A DNA stretch of 64,000 bases from Bacillota bacterium (GCA_023402075.1 JAEXCS010000015.1:1-64000), one strand, 5' to 3'. Numbered from the stretch's first letter, positions 26,071-33,957 are shown. The notes: a model not told the origin generated them from the letters alone. A program made the numbers and translations.

Positions 26071-26190
26071 TCTCTCAGGCTGTAGACAAAGTCCCGGGCT
26101 ACCGCCCGGGATTTTTATTTGATACAGCCAAGGAGAAACGGCTCTAGGAAGCAAGTCCTAGAGCCGTTTTGTCTACAATCTGAAGCGCTT
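26071..26190. repeat. Hairpin repeat, right copy; possible MITE-like element
   Basis: It contains the shared segment of the left copy (CTCTCAGGCTG then AGACAAAGTCCCGGGCTAC), a CCCGGG stem with TTTTT, and then a long stem (AACGGCTCTAGGA against TCCTAGAGCCGTT). Its ends are imperfect inverted repeats: TCAGGCTGTAGACAAA at 26075-26090 and TTTGTCTACAATCTGA at about 26169-26184. The structure fits a small non-coding mobile element or a repeated double terminator. Confidence 0.55.
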
Positions 26191-26245
26191 TTATGCGGCG
26201 CTCTTTCGTATTGGACTAGTGTAAAATTGTATTGGCGCTGCGGAA

Positions 26246-27862
26246 TCAGCCCCAAAGGGCAGAGAGGGCGGGAATCACCTGCTTTTTCCGGGACATGACA
26301 TGAGGCAGAAAGACGCTGCCGTTTTCCGTCTTGGCGTTGAACGCCTGCTGGATAGTCTGTTCGTCCCCTGCGAAAAAGAGGCGGCTGCCCTCCTGCAAAA
26401 CGTCGGTCAGCATTAGGATTGCCAAGTCATAGTGTTTCTCAGTGCGCATCCGGTGCAGGGATTCCACAAACTCCTCCTTCCGGGCGAGGAACTGGGCGGA
26501 GTCCGCGCAGGTGATCTGGGAGACGCCGAGGTCGTGCCCCGCGATGTGGAACTCCTTGAAATCCGTCATCAAAAGCTCTTCCGCCGTGTGGGTTTCCCCA
26601 CTGGAGACGGAGAAAATCATATGTCCCAGCTCATCTAAGGAAATTTTGGCAAGGCGGGCCATCCGGTTTGCCATGTCGATGTCCCGCTGGGTGCAGGTGG
26701 GGGATTTGAACATAACCGTGTCGGACAGAATGGCTGCGGCCATCAGTCCCGCCATCTTCTCGGAGGGCATCAGGCCCCGGTCCTGATACATCCCCGCCAC
26801 AATCGTGGTAGTGCTGCCCACCGGCTCGTTGCGCACGTAAATAGGATTTCCGGTCTGGATATCCGCCAGACGGTGGTGGTCGATGATTTCCAGAATTTCC
26901 GCCTGTTCAAGCCCCCGGACGGCTTGCGCCGCCTCGTTGTGGTCAACCAGAACCACACGCTTGCGGGAGGGACGCAGCAGATGGAAACGGGACAAAGTTC
27001 CCACCACCTTCTCCTCGTCGTCCAAAATGGGATAGCAGCGGAAACGGCTTTTCAGCACCGTTTCCCGCACGTCATCGATATAGTCGTCTAAATGAAAGCA
27101 GACAAGGTCTTCTGTTTTACAGATGCGGTTCACCGGCAGCGAAAGGCAGATCAGCCGCACCGTGCGGTAAGCGTCATAGGGTGTGGAGATCAGGCATGTC
27201 TCCGTCTCCATGGTCCGCAGCTCCTCGCTGACCTCTGACTGGCACACAATCAGGCACTGGACCCCCAGCTCCATAGCGTAGCGAATCATGTCGGGCTGGT
27301 CGCCGCACACCACAATGGTGTCCTTCGCGTCAAACATCAGATTTTTGTGAGAAGAGGGCAGTGCAATGGTCACCTCGCCGGAGATGGTGTCCACCTGCTC
27401 GCCGGCGTTGTTGAGCACCTTGCCCTCCAGAACGGACAAAAGATTGTACAGTGGAATGTTGATGACCTGCGGATTGCGGACGGAAGAAATGTCATAGGAA
27501 GCGATGTCTCCGGAGGAGAGCATTCCGAACAGGGTTCCGTCCTCATTGGTTACGGGGATGGCTTTTGTATTGGCGTCCTGATGGATGACGCGCCACGCCC
27601 GGCTGACGGTGACGCCTGCGCTGAGCAGGGGCGGCGTGTCGTAGGAGAGGTCGTCCACCTGAGTCCGTACGTTTTTCAGCAGCATGGGCGGCTCAAAGCC
27701 AAAGCGGTCCAGCACGGCCTGCGTTTCATCGTTTACCCTGCCAAGGCACGCTGCCGTATATTCTCTGTCTCCCAGAGAATTGCGCAGGGCGGCATAGGCC
27801 ATGGCGGAGACGATGGAGTCCGTGTCGGGGTTGCGGTGCCCGGTGACATAGATGGTGTCCAT
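26246..27862 (-). CDS. ppaC: Manganese-dependent inorganic pyrophosphatase with CBS and DRTGG domains
   Basis: Family II (DHH) pyrophosphatase that hydrolyses PPi in the cytoplasm. The 538 residues are far longer than the plain enzyme (about 310) because a regulatory insert lies between the N-terminal metal site (GHRNPDTDSI) and the EIIDHHRLAD motif: first CBS domain, a DRTGG-type segment and second CBS domain. The C-terminal DHHA2 part includes SSGETHTAEELL and SRKKQVIP. In Clostridium perfringens the same architecture is inhibited by AMP/ADP and activated by diadenosine polyphosphates. It stands alone on the minus strand next to the S10 promoter. Confidence 0.92.
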   Translation of the reverse strand: MDTIYVTGHRNPDTDSIVSAMAYAALRNSLGDREYTAACLGRVNDETQAVLDRFGFEPPMLLKNVRTQVDDLSYDTPPLLSAGVTVSRAWRVIHQDANTKAIPVTNEDGTLFGMLSSGDIASYDISSVRNPQVINIPLYNLLSVLEGKVLNNAGEQVDTISGEVTIALPSSHKNLMFDAKDTIVVCGDQPDMIRYAMELGVQCLIVCQSEVSEELRTMETETCLISTPYDAYRTVRLICLSLPVNRICKTEDLVCFHLDDYIDDVRETVLKSRFRCYPILDDEEKVVGTLSRFHLLRPSRKRVVLVDHNEAAQAVRGLEQAEILEIIDHHRLADIQTGNPIYVRNEPVGSTTTIVAGMYQDRGLMPSEKMAGLMAAAILSDTVMFKSPTCTQRDIDMANRMARLAKISLDELGHMIFSVSSGETHTAEELLMTDFKEFHIAGHDLGVSQITCADSAQFLARKEEFVESLHRMRTEKHYDLAILMLTDVLQEGSRLFFAGDEQTIQQAFNAKTENGSVFLPHVMSRKKQVIPALSALWG

Positions 27863-27919
27863 GCAAATATTCCTTTCACTCTGCGGGCGCGTTGGCCCGG
27901 TTTGATTGATAATGATTTC

Positions 27920-27948
27920 ATTGTACTATATCCCCATTGGGGTTACAA
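27920..27948 (-). promoter_or_regulatory. Promoter of the pyrophosphatase gene
   Basis: On the minus strand TTGTAA (27943-27948) and TACAAT (27920-27925) are 17 nt apart. The spacer holds the palindrome CCCCATTGGGG (27932-27942), which could be an operator. Confidence 0.6.
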
Positions 27949-28014
27949 GAAAAACTGCGTGCAAATCTTTACAAAGAATCTTTGAAGAAAACATTGCAAA
28001 ATATAAAATTCCAC

Positions 28015-28043
28015 TTGACAATGAGCCACATATCTTGTATCAT
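28015..28043 (+). promoter_or_regulatory. Promoter of the S10-spc-alpha cluster
   Basis: TTGACA (28015-28020), exactly 17 nt, TATCAT (28038-28043): a strong sigma-A promoter about 290 nt before rpsJ. Confidence 0.8.
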
Positions 28044-28049
28044 AATTGA

Positions 28050-28336
28050 GCGCGCAAAGGGCGAACTATGCCTAAAACGCGCAAACTGCGATGAACCGGG
28101 AGATTGCGGGGCTTGCCCCGGTAACTTTTGGGGAGTATGTCCGATGATCGGGCGGCTGAGAAGGAATCTGTACGTTGCGTAGATCGCTGCGCCATGTTTG
28201 GATACCGGCCGTATTGCGCCGGTATTTTTCATGAGCAAGAATGATACGCACGGATAAGCGTACAGAAAAACTTCCCGCCGTACACAGTTTTCGGAACAAT
28301 CAAAAAACTATGTACGAAATCAGGAGGAAACAAGTT
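28050..28336 (+). promoter_or_regulatory. Long structured leader of the S10 operon
   Basis: The leader holds a small ORF (28068-28094, MPKTRKLR, with AAGGG upstream), a CCGGG/CCCGG-type stem near 28097-28128, and a terminator-like hairpin ATACCGGC/GCCGGTAT with TTTTT at 28202-28229, some 107 nt ahead of rpsJ. This arrangement fits transcription attenuation of the cluster. It is not the E. coli L4-responsive leader by sequence. Confidence 0.6.
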
Positions 28337-28648
28337 ATGGCACAGAAGCAAATGATTCGCATCCGTCTGAAGGCCTATGACCATCAGGTCATCGACCAGA
28401 GCGCAGAGAAGATCGTCGAGACCGCCAAGCGCACCGGCGCTGAGGTGTCCGGCCCCATCCCTCTGCCCACCCGGAAAGAGGTCGTCACCATCCTGCGCGC
28501 CGTCCACAAGTACAAGGACAGCCGTGAGCAGTTTGAGCGCCGCACCCACAAGCGCCTCATCGACATCACCCGTTCCACTCCCAAGACCGTGGAAGCGCTG
28601 ATGGCTTTGGAGCTGCCCGCGGGCGTTGAGATTGAGATCAAGCTGTAA
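28337..28648 (+). CDS. rpsJ: 30S ribosomal protein S10
   Basis: Component of the 30S head and, in many bacteria, partner of NusB in antitermination. It is 103 residues with the typical start QKQMIRIRLKAYDHQVIDQS and the IDITRSTPKTVEALM signature. The ATG at 28337 follows AGGAGG. First gene of the cluster; the gap to rplC is 131 nt and structured. Confidence 0.98.
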   Translation: MAQKQMIRIRLKAYDHQVIDQSAEKIVETAKRTGAEVSGPIPLPTRKEVVTILRAVHKYKDSREQFERRTHKRLIDITRSTPKTVEALMALELPAGVEIEIKL

Positions 28649-28667
28649 GACCCTTTCCTGCATTTAA

Positions 28668-28735
28668 TTTCGTTGCTCACCCATTGTTCGCCGACTTGCG
28701 AGGCGGACGGGTCATGTCGGCAGAGCAATGCGGCG
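28668..28735 (+). other. Structured gap between rpsJ and rplC
   Basis: TTGCTC (28673-28678) pairs with GAGCAA (28723-28728), enclosing ACCCATTGTTCGCC against GGCGGACGGGT. No U tract follows. It is much larger than the 1-36 nt gaps that separate the next genes and may be a processing site or a protein-binding hairpin. Confidence 0.5.
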
Positions 28736-28779
28736 CGGCCGTATCTAAGTCGACCAATAACCTTTAAGGAGGAACATAC

Positions 28780-29499
28780 ATGAAAGCAATCATCGGCAAA
28801 AAGGTCGGCATGAGCCAGATCTTTGATGAGAACGGTCACGTGATTCCCGTCACCGTGATCGAGGCCGGTCCCTGCGTGGTCACCATGAAGAAGACCACGG
28901 AGAGAGACGGCTATGAGACTGTCCAGCTGGGCTATGAGGATGTGGCTGAGCGTAAGCTCACCAAGCCTGAGATGGGACATCTGTCCAAGGCGGGTGTAGG
29001 CCCCAAGAAGCACCTGCGCGAGTTCAATCTGGAAAACGGTGCTGAGATGAACGTGGGCGACCTTGTGAAGGCCGACACATTCCAGGCGGGCGACTTCGTG
29101 GACGTGACCGGCACCAGCAAGGGCCACGGCTTCGCGGGCGTCATCAAGCGCCACGGCGCTCACCGCACACCCACCAGCCACGGCGGCGGCCCCGTGCACC
29201 GTCACGCAGGCTCCATGGGCTCTTCTTCCGATCCTTCCAAGATTTTCAAGGGCAAGATCGGTGCGGGCCACATGGGTGTGGATCAGGTCACTGTGCAGAA
29301 CCTGACAGTTGTGAAGGTGGACCCGGAGCTGAACATGCTGGTGGTCTGCGGCGCGGTTCCCGGACCCAAGGGCAGCCTTGTCACCGTGAAAACCACCGTG
29401 AAGACGCACCGCGCCAAGAACGTGGAGACCGGCATCAGCCACAACCCGCAGAAGGCTTCGGGCCGCAACCCGCAGAAGGCTTCCGCGAGAAGCAAGTAA
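28780..29499 (+). CDS. rplC: 50S ribosomal protein L3
   Basis: Early-assembly 23S rRNA binder whose loop reaches the peptidyl-transferase centre. It is 239 residues, somewhat longer than the usual 205-215; the core has KKVGMSQIFDENG at the start and HGGGPVHRHAGSMG in the loop. The extra length is a C-terminal tail with a repeated NPQKAS unit (HNPQKASGRNPQKASARSK). 18 nt to rplD. Confidence 0.97.
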   Translation: MKAIIGKKVGMSQIFDENGHVIPVTVIEAGPCVVTMKKTTERDGYETVQLGYEDVAERKLTKPEMGHLSKAGVGPKKHLREFNLENGAEMNVGDLVKADTFQAGDFVDVTGTSKGHGFAGVIKRHGAHRTPTSHGGGPVHRHAGSMGSSSDPSKIFKGKIGAGHMGVDQVTVQNLTVVKVDPELNMLVVCGAVPGPKGSLVTVKTTVKTHRAKNVETGISHNPQKASGRNPQKASARSK

Positions 29500-29517
29500 G
29501 AAAGGGGTGCTTAGAAT

Positions 29518-30141
29518 ATGCCTAATGTTGAAGTTTTGAATATGTCCGGCGCAAAGGTCGGCGAGGTCACTCTGAGCGACGCCGTCTTTGGCATCGAGCC
29601 GAATGGGGTTGTCGTCCACGAGGCCGTAAAGAATCACCTGGCCAACTGCCGGCAGGGCACCCAGAGCGCCCTGACCCGCGCCGAGGTTTCCGGCGGCGGC
29701 AGAAAGCCCTGGCGTCAGAAGGGAACTGGACATGCCCGTCAGGGTTCTACCCGTTCTCCCCAGTGGACTCACGGCGGTATCGTGTTTGCCCCGAAGCCCC
29801 GGGATTACAGCTATGTCCTGAACAAGAAGATTAAGCGTTTGGCGCTGAAGTCTGTTTTGTCCGCCAAGGCCGCGGACGGCGAGATCATTGTGGTGGACTC
29901 CATTAAAATGGAAACCATCAAGACCGCCGACTTCCGCAAGTTCCTGGATGCCGTGAAGGCCGACGGCAAGGCCATGGTCATTGTCCCCGAGAAGGACGAC
30001 GCCGTGGTCAAGAGCGCCCGGAATCTTCCCGGCGTGTCCACCACCACCGCCACCATCCTGAGCGTCTATGACATTTTGAATGCCAAGAAGCTGGTCATTG
30101 ACCAGACTGCGCTCGCCAAAATCGAGGAGGTGTTCGCATAA
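29518..30141 (+). CDS. rplD: 50S ribosomal protein L4
   Basis: Binds 23S domain I and lines the exit tunnel near the constriction; in several bacteria it is also the repressor of the S10 operon. It is 207 residues with the signature QGTQSALTRAEVSGGGRKPW and the extended loop KGTGHARQGSTRSPQWTHGG. The last base of its stop codon is the first base of the rplW ATG. Confidence 0.97.
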   Translation: MPNVEVLNMSGAKVGEVTLSDAVFGIEPNGVVVHEAVKNHLANCRQGTQSALTRAEVSGGGRKPWRQKGTGHARQGSTRSPQWTHGGIVFAPKPRDYSYVLNKKIKRLALKSVLSAKAADGEIIVVDSIKMETIKTADFRKFLDAVKADGKAMVIVPEKDDAVVKSARNLPGVSTTTATILSVYDILNAKKLVIDQTALAKIEEVFA

Positions 30142-30437
30142 TGGCCACCAGTTACGATATCGTGATTCGCCCGATTATCACCGAGCGCGCCATGGGCGCC
30201 GTCGCCGACAAGAAATATGTCTTCGAGGTTGCCAAGGAAGCCGGTAAGATCGAGATTAAGAAGGCCGTTGAGGAAATCTTCGGCGTGAAGGTCAAAAGCG
30301 TGAACACGCTGACCGTTCCGGGCAAGGAAAAGCGCCGCGGCGCGGGCCGTCCCGGCAAGACCAAGACCTGGAAGAAGGCCTATGTCCAGCTTACCGACGA
30401 ATCCAAGACCATCGAGTTCTTCGAGGGGATGGTCTAA
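30141..30437 (+). CDS. rplW: 50S ribosomal protein L23
   Basis: Sits at the tunnel exit and forms the docking site for trigger factor and SRP. It is 98 residues, with RPIITERAMGAVADKKYVFE at the start and the basic loop GKEKRRGAGRPGKTKTWKKA. Start overlaps the rplD stop by 1 nt; 36 nt to rplB. Confidence 0.97.
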   Translation: MATSYDIVIRPIITERAMGAVADKKYVFEVAKEAGKIEIKKAVEEIFGVKVKSVNTLTVPGKEKRRGAGRPGKTKTWKKAYVQLTDESKTIEFFEGMV

Positions 30438-30473
30438 GACCGGAACCGATATAACTGTAAGGAGTGTTAAGCG

Positions 30474-31307
30474 ATGTCTATTAAATCTTATAAGCCGACG
30501 ACACCTTCCAGAAGACAGATGACGGTTTCCGGTTTCGACGGCCTTGACAAAAAAGCCAAGCCCGAGCCCAGCCTCACTGAGTCTCTGAAGAAGTCCTCCG
30601 GCCGCAACAGCTATGGCCGCATCACCGTCCGCCATCGCGGCGGCGGCAACAAGCGCAAGTACCGCATCATTGACTTCAAGCGCGACAAGCAGGGAAGCGC
30701 AAGCGTCCTGCGCCTGGAGTATGATCCCAACCGCAGCGCCAACATCGCCCTCATCCAGTATGAGGACGGCGAGAAGCGCTACATCCTGGCTCCCGTGGGC
30801 ATGAAGGCCGGTCACAAGATCATGACCGGACCCGACGCCGACATTCTGCCGGGCAACGCGCTGCCCATCGAGAAGATTCCCGTGGGTACCATCATCCACA
30901 ACATTGAGCTTCATCCCGGCAACGGCGCCCAGCTGGTGCGCTCCGCCGGAACCTCCGCCCAGCTGATGGCGAAGGAGGGCAAGGACGCTCAGATTCGCAT
31001 GCCCTCCGGCGAGGTGCGCATCGTGCGGATCAACTGCATGGCCACCATCGGCCAGGTCGGCAATATCGACCACGAGAACATCAACATCGGCAAGGCCGGA
31101 CGCAAGCGCCACATGGGCTGGCGTCCCACGGTCCGCGGTTCCGTCATGAACCCCAACGACCATCCCCACGGCGGCGGCGAGGGCCGCGCACCTGTTGGCC
31201 GTCCTGGCCCTGTGACGCCTTGGGGCAAGCCCGCCATGGGTTACAAGACCCGCAAGGGCAAGAACCCCACCAGCAAATTTATCGTTAAGCGCCGGAACGA
31301 GAAGTAA
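30474..31307 (+). CDS. rplB: 50S ribosomal protein L2
   Basis: Highly conserved protein next to the peptidyl-transferase centre, needed for subunit association. It is 277 residues with the universal segment VMNPNDHPHGGGEGRAP near residue 223, including the His long implicated in peptide-bond chemistry, and the ending KFIVKRRNEK. AAGGAG-type ribosome site. Confidence 0.98.
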   Translation: MSIKSYKPTTPSRRQMTVSGFDGLDKKAKPEPSLTESLKKSSGRNSYGRITVRHRGGGNKRKYRIIDFKRDKQGSASVLRLEYDPNRSANIALIQYEDGEKRYILAPVGMKAGHKIMTGPDADILPGNALPIEKIPVGTIIHNIELHPGNGAQLVRSAGTSAQLMAKEGKDAQIRMPSGEVRIVRINCMATIGQVGNIDHENINIGKAGRKRHMGWRPTVRGSVMNPNDHPHGGGEGRAPVGRPGPVTPWGKPAMGYKTRKGKNPTSKFIVKRRNEK

Positions 31308-31322
31308 GGAGGCAAGTAGATT

Positions 31323-31586
31323 ATGAGCAGATCTGTCAAAAAAGGCCCGTATGTTGCCCCTGAGCTTCTCAAGCGGGTTGAGGCAATGAACGAGAAGAAC
31401 GAAAAGCAGGTGCTGAAGACCTGGAGCCGCAGCTCCACCATCTTCCCCGCTTTCGTGGGTCATACCATCGCCGTGCACGACGGGCGCAAGCACGTGCCCG
31501 TTTATGTCCAGGAGGACATGGTGGGTCACAAGCTGGGCGAGTTCGCCCCCACCCGGACCTTCCGCGGCCACGCAAAGAAAAACTGA
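31323..31586 (+). CDS. rpsS: 30S ribosomal protein S19
   Basis: Forms a complex with S13 in the 30S head near the A site. It is 87 residues: SRSVKKGPYVAPELLKRVEA at the start, then RSSTIFPAFVGHTIAVHDGR and LGEFAPTRTFRGHAK. A TAAGGAGG site precedes it in the 15-nt gap after rplB. Confidence 0.97.
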   Translation: MSRSVKKGPYVAPELLKRVEAMNEKNEKQVLKTWSRSSTIFPAFVGHTIAVHDGRKHVPVYVQEDMVGHKLGEFAPTRTFRGHAKKN

Positions 31587-31604
31587 TAAAGGAGGATGCG
31601 AAAT

Positions 31605-31949
31605 ATGGAAAACAATGAAGCAAAGGCTTACCTGCGCTATGTCCGCATCGCTCCCCGCAAGATTCAGATCGTCTGCGATCTGATTCGCGGCAAGGATGTG
31701 GGCACCGCCATGGCGATTCTGATGCAGACCCCCAAGGCTGCGTCCGAGCCTCTGATGAAGCTTCTTAAGAGTGCCGCCGCTAACGCGGAGAACAACTTCG
31801 CCATGGATCCCAGCAAGCTGTACGTCAGTCAGGTCTTCGCCACTCCCGGCCCCATCCTTAAGCGGATGATGCCCCGGGCGCAGGGCCGTGCGTACCGCAT
31901 CAATAAGAGAAGCTCTCACGTCACGCTGGCCGTGACCGAAAAGGCATAA
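31605..31949 (+). CDS. rplV: 50S ribosomal protein L22
   Basis: Lines the exit tunnel together with L4; its loop is a known site of macrolide resistance changes. It is 114 residues from the ATG at 31605, preferred over an ATG at 31596 that abuts the GGAGG. The core reads YVRIAPRKIQIVCDLIRGK and the loop PRAQGRAYRINKRSSH. Confidence 0.96.
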   Translation: MENNEAKAYLRYVRIAPRKIQIVCDLIRGKDVGTAMAILMQTPKAASEPLMKLLKSAAANAENNFAMDPSKLYVSQVFATPGPILKRMMPRAQGRAYRINKRSSHVTLAVTEKA

Positions 31950-31967
31950 GGGAGGAGACAGTTTTTT

Positions 31968-33023
31968 ATGGGACAGAAAGTTAATCCCCACGGCATGCGC
32001 GTGGGCGTCATCAAAGACTGGGATTCCCGTTGGTATGCCAGTGATGAGAAGGTCGGCGACCTGATCGTCGAGGATCAGAAGATCCGCAAATATCTGAAGA
32101 AGACTCTGTACGGCGCGGGTGTGCCCAAGATCGAGATTGAGCGCAGCAGCGACACCGTTACCGTTTTCCTGCATTGCGCCCGTCCGGGCGTGGTCATCGG
32201 CAAGGGCGGCGAGCAGATCGAGCAGTATCGTCTGGCCGTTGAGAAGATGACCGGCAAAAAGGTGAAGCTGAACATCGTTGAGGTTCGTAACCCCGACATG
32301 GATGCCCAGCTTGTGGCCGAGAACATTGCCCAGCAGCTTGAAAAGCGCATCTCTCACCGCCGCGCTATGAAAAACTCTATGGCCCGCGCCATGCGCGCCG
32401 GCGCCAAGGGCATCAAGTGCTGCTGCTCCGGTCGCCTGGGCGGCCGCGAGATCGCGGGCGTTGAGCATTATCACGAGGGCACCATCCCCCTGCAGACCAT
32501 CCGTGCCGACATTGATTACGGCTTCGCGGAGGCTGCCACCACCTTCGGCCGCATCGGCGTGAAGATTTGGGTGTACAAGGGAGAGGTTCTTTCTCAGACC
32601 CTGCGCACTACTCCCCGTACCATGGACACCACGAAGCCCTATCAGGAGCGTCGTGAGCGTCGGCCTCGCCGCGATGGCGACTTCCGTGGCGGCGATCGTC
32701 GGCCCGGTGGCTTCAATCGCGGTCCCGGCGGTCAGGGCGGCGGCTTCAACCGTGGCCCCGCAGGCGGCCAGGGCGGCGGCTTCAACCGTGGCCCCGCAGG
32801 CGGTCAGGGTGGCGGCTTCAACCGCGGCCCCGCAGGCGGTCAGGGTGGTTTCAACCGTGGCCCCGCAGGCGGCCAGGGCGGCTTCAACCGCGGTCCTGCC
32901 GGTCAGGGTGGCTTTAACCGCGCCCCTCAGGGTGGATTCAACCGCCCCAACACCAACACCCCTCGTCCGGCGGCTGCCCCTGCGGCCCCCGCTGAACCCA
33001 AGAAGGAAGGAGGAGCTGAATAA
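31968..33023 (+). CDS. rpsC: 30S ribosomal protein S3 with Gly-rich repeat tail
   Basis: S3 forms the mRNA entry channel with S4 and S5 and has helicase activity there. Residues 1 to about 220 are a normal S3: start GQKVNPHGMRVGVIKDWDSR, KH domain with GVVIGKGGEQI, and RTTPRTMDTTKPY. The protein then runs on to 351 residues, well beyond the usual 215-235. The tail has an Arg-rich stretch (ERRERRPRRDGD), about eight GFNR units of 8-12 residues (residues about 247-330, mostly GFNRGPAGGQGG) and a Pro/Ala-rich acidic end (APAEPKKEGGAE). The frame is open throughout and the stop overlaps the rplP start by 1 nt, so the tail is translated. Confidence 0.96.
   Translation: MGQKVNPHGMRVGVIKDWDSRWYASDEKVGDLIVEDQKIRKYLKKTLYGAGVPKIEIERSSDTVTVFLHCARPGVVIGKGGEQIEQYRLAVEKMTGKKVKLNIVEVRNPDMDAQLVAENIAQQLEKRISHRRAMKNSMARAMRAGAKGIKCCCSGRLGGREIAGVEHYHEGTIPLQTIRADIDYGFAEAATTFGRIGVKIWVYKGEVLSQTLRTTPRTMDTTKPYQERRERRPRRDGDFRGGDRRPGGFNRGPGGQGGGFNRGPAGGQGGGFNRGPAGGQGGGFNRGPAGGQGGFNRGPAGGQGGFNRGPAGQGGFNRAPQGGFNRPNTNTPRPAAAPAAPAEPKKEGGAE
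32706..32948 (+). repeat. In-frame tandem repeats in rpsC
   Basis: Seven to eight copies of a 30-36 bp unit, encoding GFNRGP with Gly/Gln spacers; the central copies are almost identical at the DNA level (GGCTTCAACCGTGGCCCCGC). Copy number of such arrays can change by slippage. Confidence 0.9.
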
Positions 33024-33460
33024 TGCTTCTGCCCAAGAGAGTTAAATACCGCCGTGTGCATCGTGGCCGTATGACCGGCAAGGCATACCGCGGAAACACG
33101 ATTACCTACGGTCAGTTCGGCCTCCAGGCCATGGAGCCCGGCTGGATCACCAGCAACCAGATTGAGGCGGCCCGTATCGCCATGACCCGCTACACCAAGC
33201 GTGGCGGTCAGGTCTGGATTAAGATTTTCCCCGACAAGCCCGTCACCAAGAAGCCCGCCGATACCCGCATGGGTTCCGGTAAAGGTTCCCCCGAGTTTTG
33301 GGTTGCAGTTGTGAAGCCCGGCCGTATCATGTTTGAGATTGCCGGCGTTCCCGAAGAAACCGCCCGCGAGGCCCTGCGTCTGGCCAGCCACAAGCTGCCC
33401 ATCAAGACGAAGCTGGTCATCCGCGAGGCTGCTTCGGAGGCTCAGGAAGCAGGTGAGTAA
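33023..33460 (+). CDS. rplP: 50S ribosomal protein L16
   Basis: Late-assembly 50S protein that positions A-site tRNA. It is 145 residues with the start MLLPKRVKYRRVHRGRMTGK and the conserved GGQVWIKIFPDKPVTKKPADTRMGSGKG region split over residues 60-95. Its ATG overlaps the rpsC stop codon by one base, so the two are coupled. Confidence 0.97.
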   Translation: MLLPKRVKYRRVHRGRMTGKAYRGNTITYGQFGLQAMEPGWITSNQIEAARIAMTRYTKRGGQVWIKIFPDKPVTKKPADTRMGSGKGSPEFWVAVVKPGRIMFEIAGVPEETAREALRLASHKLPIKTKLVIREAASEAQEAGE

Positions 33461-33461
33461 G

Positions 33462-33662
33462 ATGAAGGCAAGTGAAGTTCGCAAGATGAATGCCGAGCAG
33501 CTTAACGAAAAGCTGACCGGCCTAAAGAAGGATCTGTTTTTCCTGCGTATGCAGCACGCCACCAACCAGCTTGACAATCCCCTGAAGATTCAGGAAACCA
33601 AGCACGACATTGCCAGAGTCAAAACCGTGTTGCGGGAGCTTCAGGCTTCCGGAAAGCAGTAA
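33462..33662 (+). CDS. rpmC: 50S ribosomal protein L29
   Basis: A 66-residue helical hairpin protein at the tunnel exit beside L23. Motifs KASEVRKMNAEQLNEKL and FFLRMQHATNQLDNP with the ending VLRELQASGKQ. It starts one base after the rplP stop; the ribosome site is inside rplP (AGGTGAG). Confidence 0.96.
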   Translation: MKASEVRKMNAEQLNEKLTGLKKDLFFLRMQHATNQLDNPLKIQETKHDIARVKTVLRELQASGKQ

Positions 33663-33676
33663 GGAGGTAAGTGAAC

Positions 33677-33943
33677 ATGAGTGAAATGGTGAGAACTTCC
33701 TCCCGGAAGACCAGAATCGGCAAGGTTGTGTCCGACAAGATGGATAAGACCGTGGTCGTGGCTATTGAGGACCGCGTGGCCCATCCCCTGTACAAGAAGA
33801 TTGTCGGCCGCACCTACAAGCTGAAGGCCCACGACGAGGAAAACGCATGCGGCATCGGCGACAAGGTGAAGGTTATGGAGACCCGCCCCCTCAGCAAGGA
33901 CAAGCGGTGGCGCGTGGTCGAGATTATTGAAAAAGCGAAGTAA
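33677..33943 (+). CDS. rpsQ: 30S ribosomal protein S17
   Basis: Early-assembly binder of the 16S 5' domain. It is 88 residues from the ATG at 33677, chosen over a GTG at 33671 by its 9-nt spacing from TAAGGAGG. OB-fold motifs are GKVVSDKMDKTVVVAIE and YKLKAHDEENACGIGDKV. Confidence 0.96.
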   Translation: MSEMVRTSSRKTRIGKVVSDKMDKTVVVAIEDRVAHPLYKKIVGRTYKLKAHDEENACGIGDKVKVMETRPLSKDKRWRVVEIIEKAK

Positions 33944-33957
33944 GGAGGTGCCGAGTT

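Noticed and set aside
32706..32948. Regularly spaced repeats resembling a short CRISPR array
   Set aside because: The units are contiguous, in frame within rpsC and translate to a periodic Gly-rich tail; there are no unique spacers and no cas genes.
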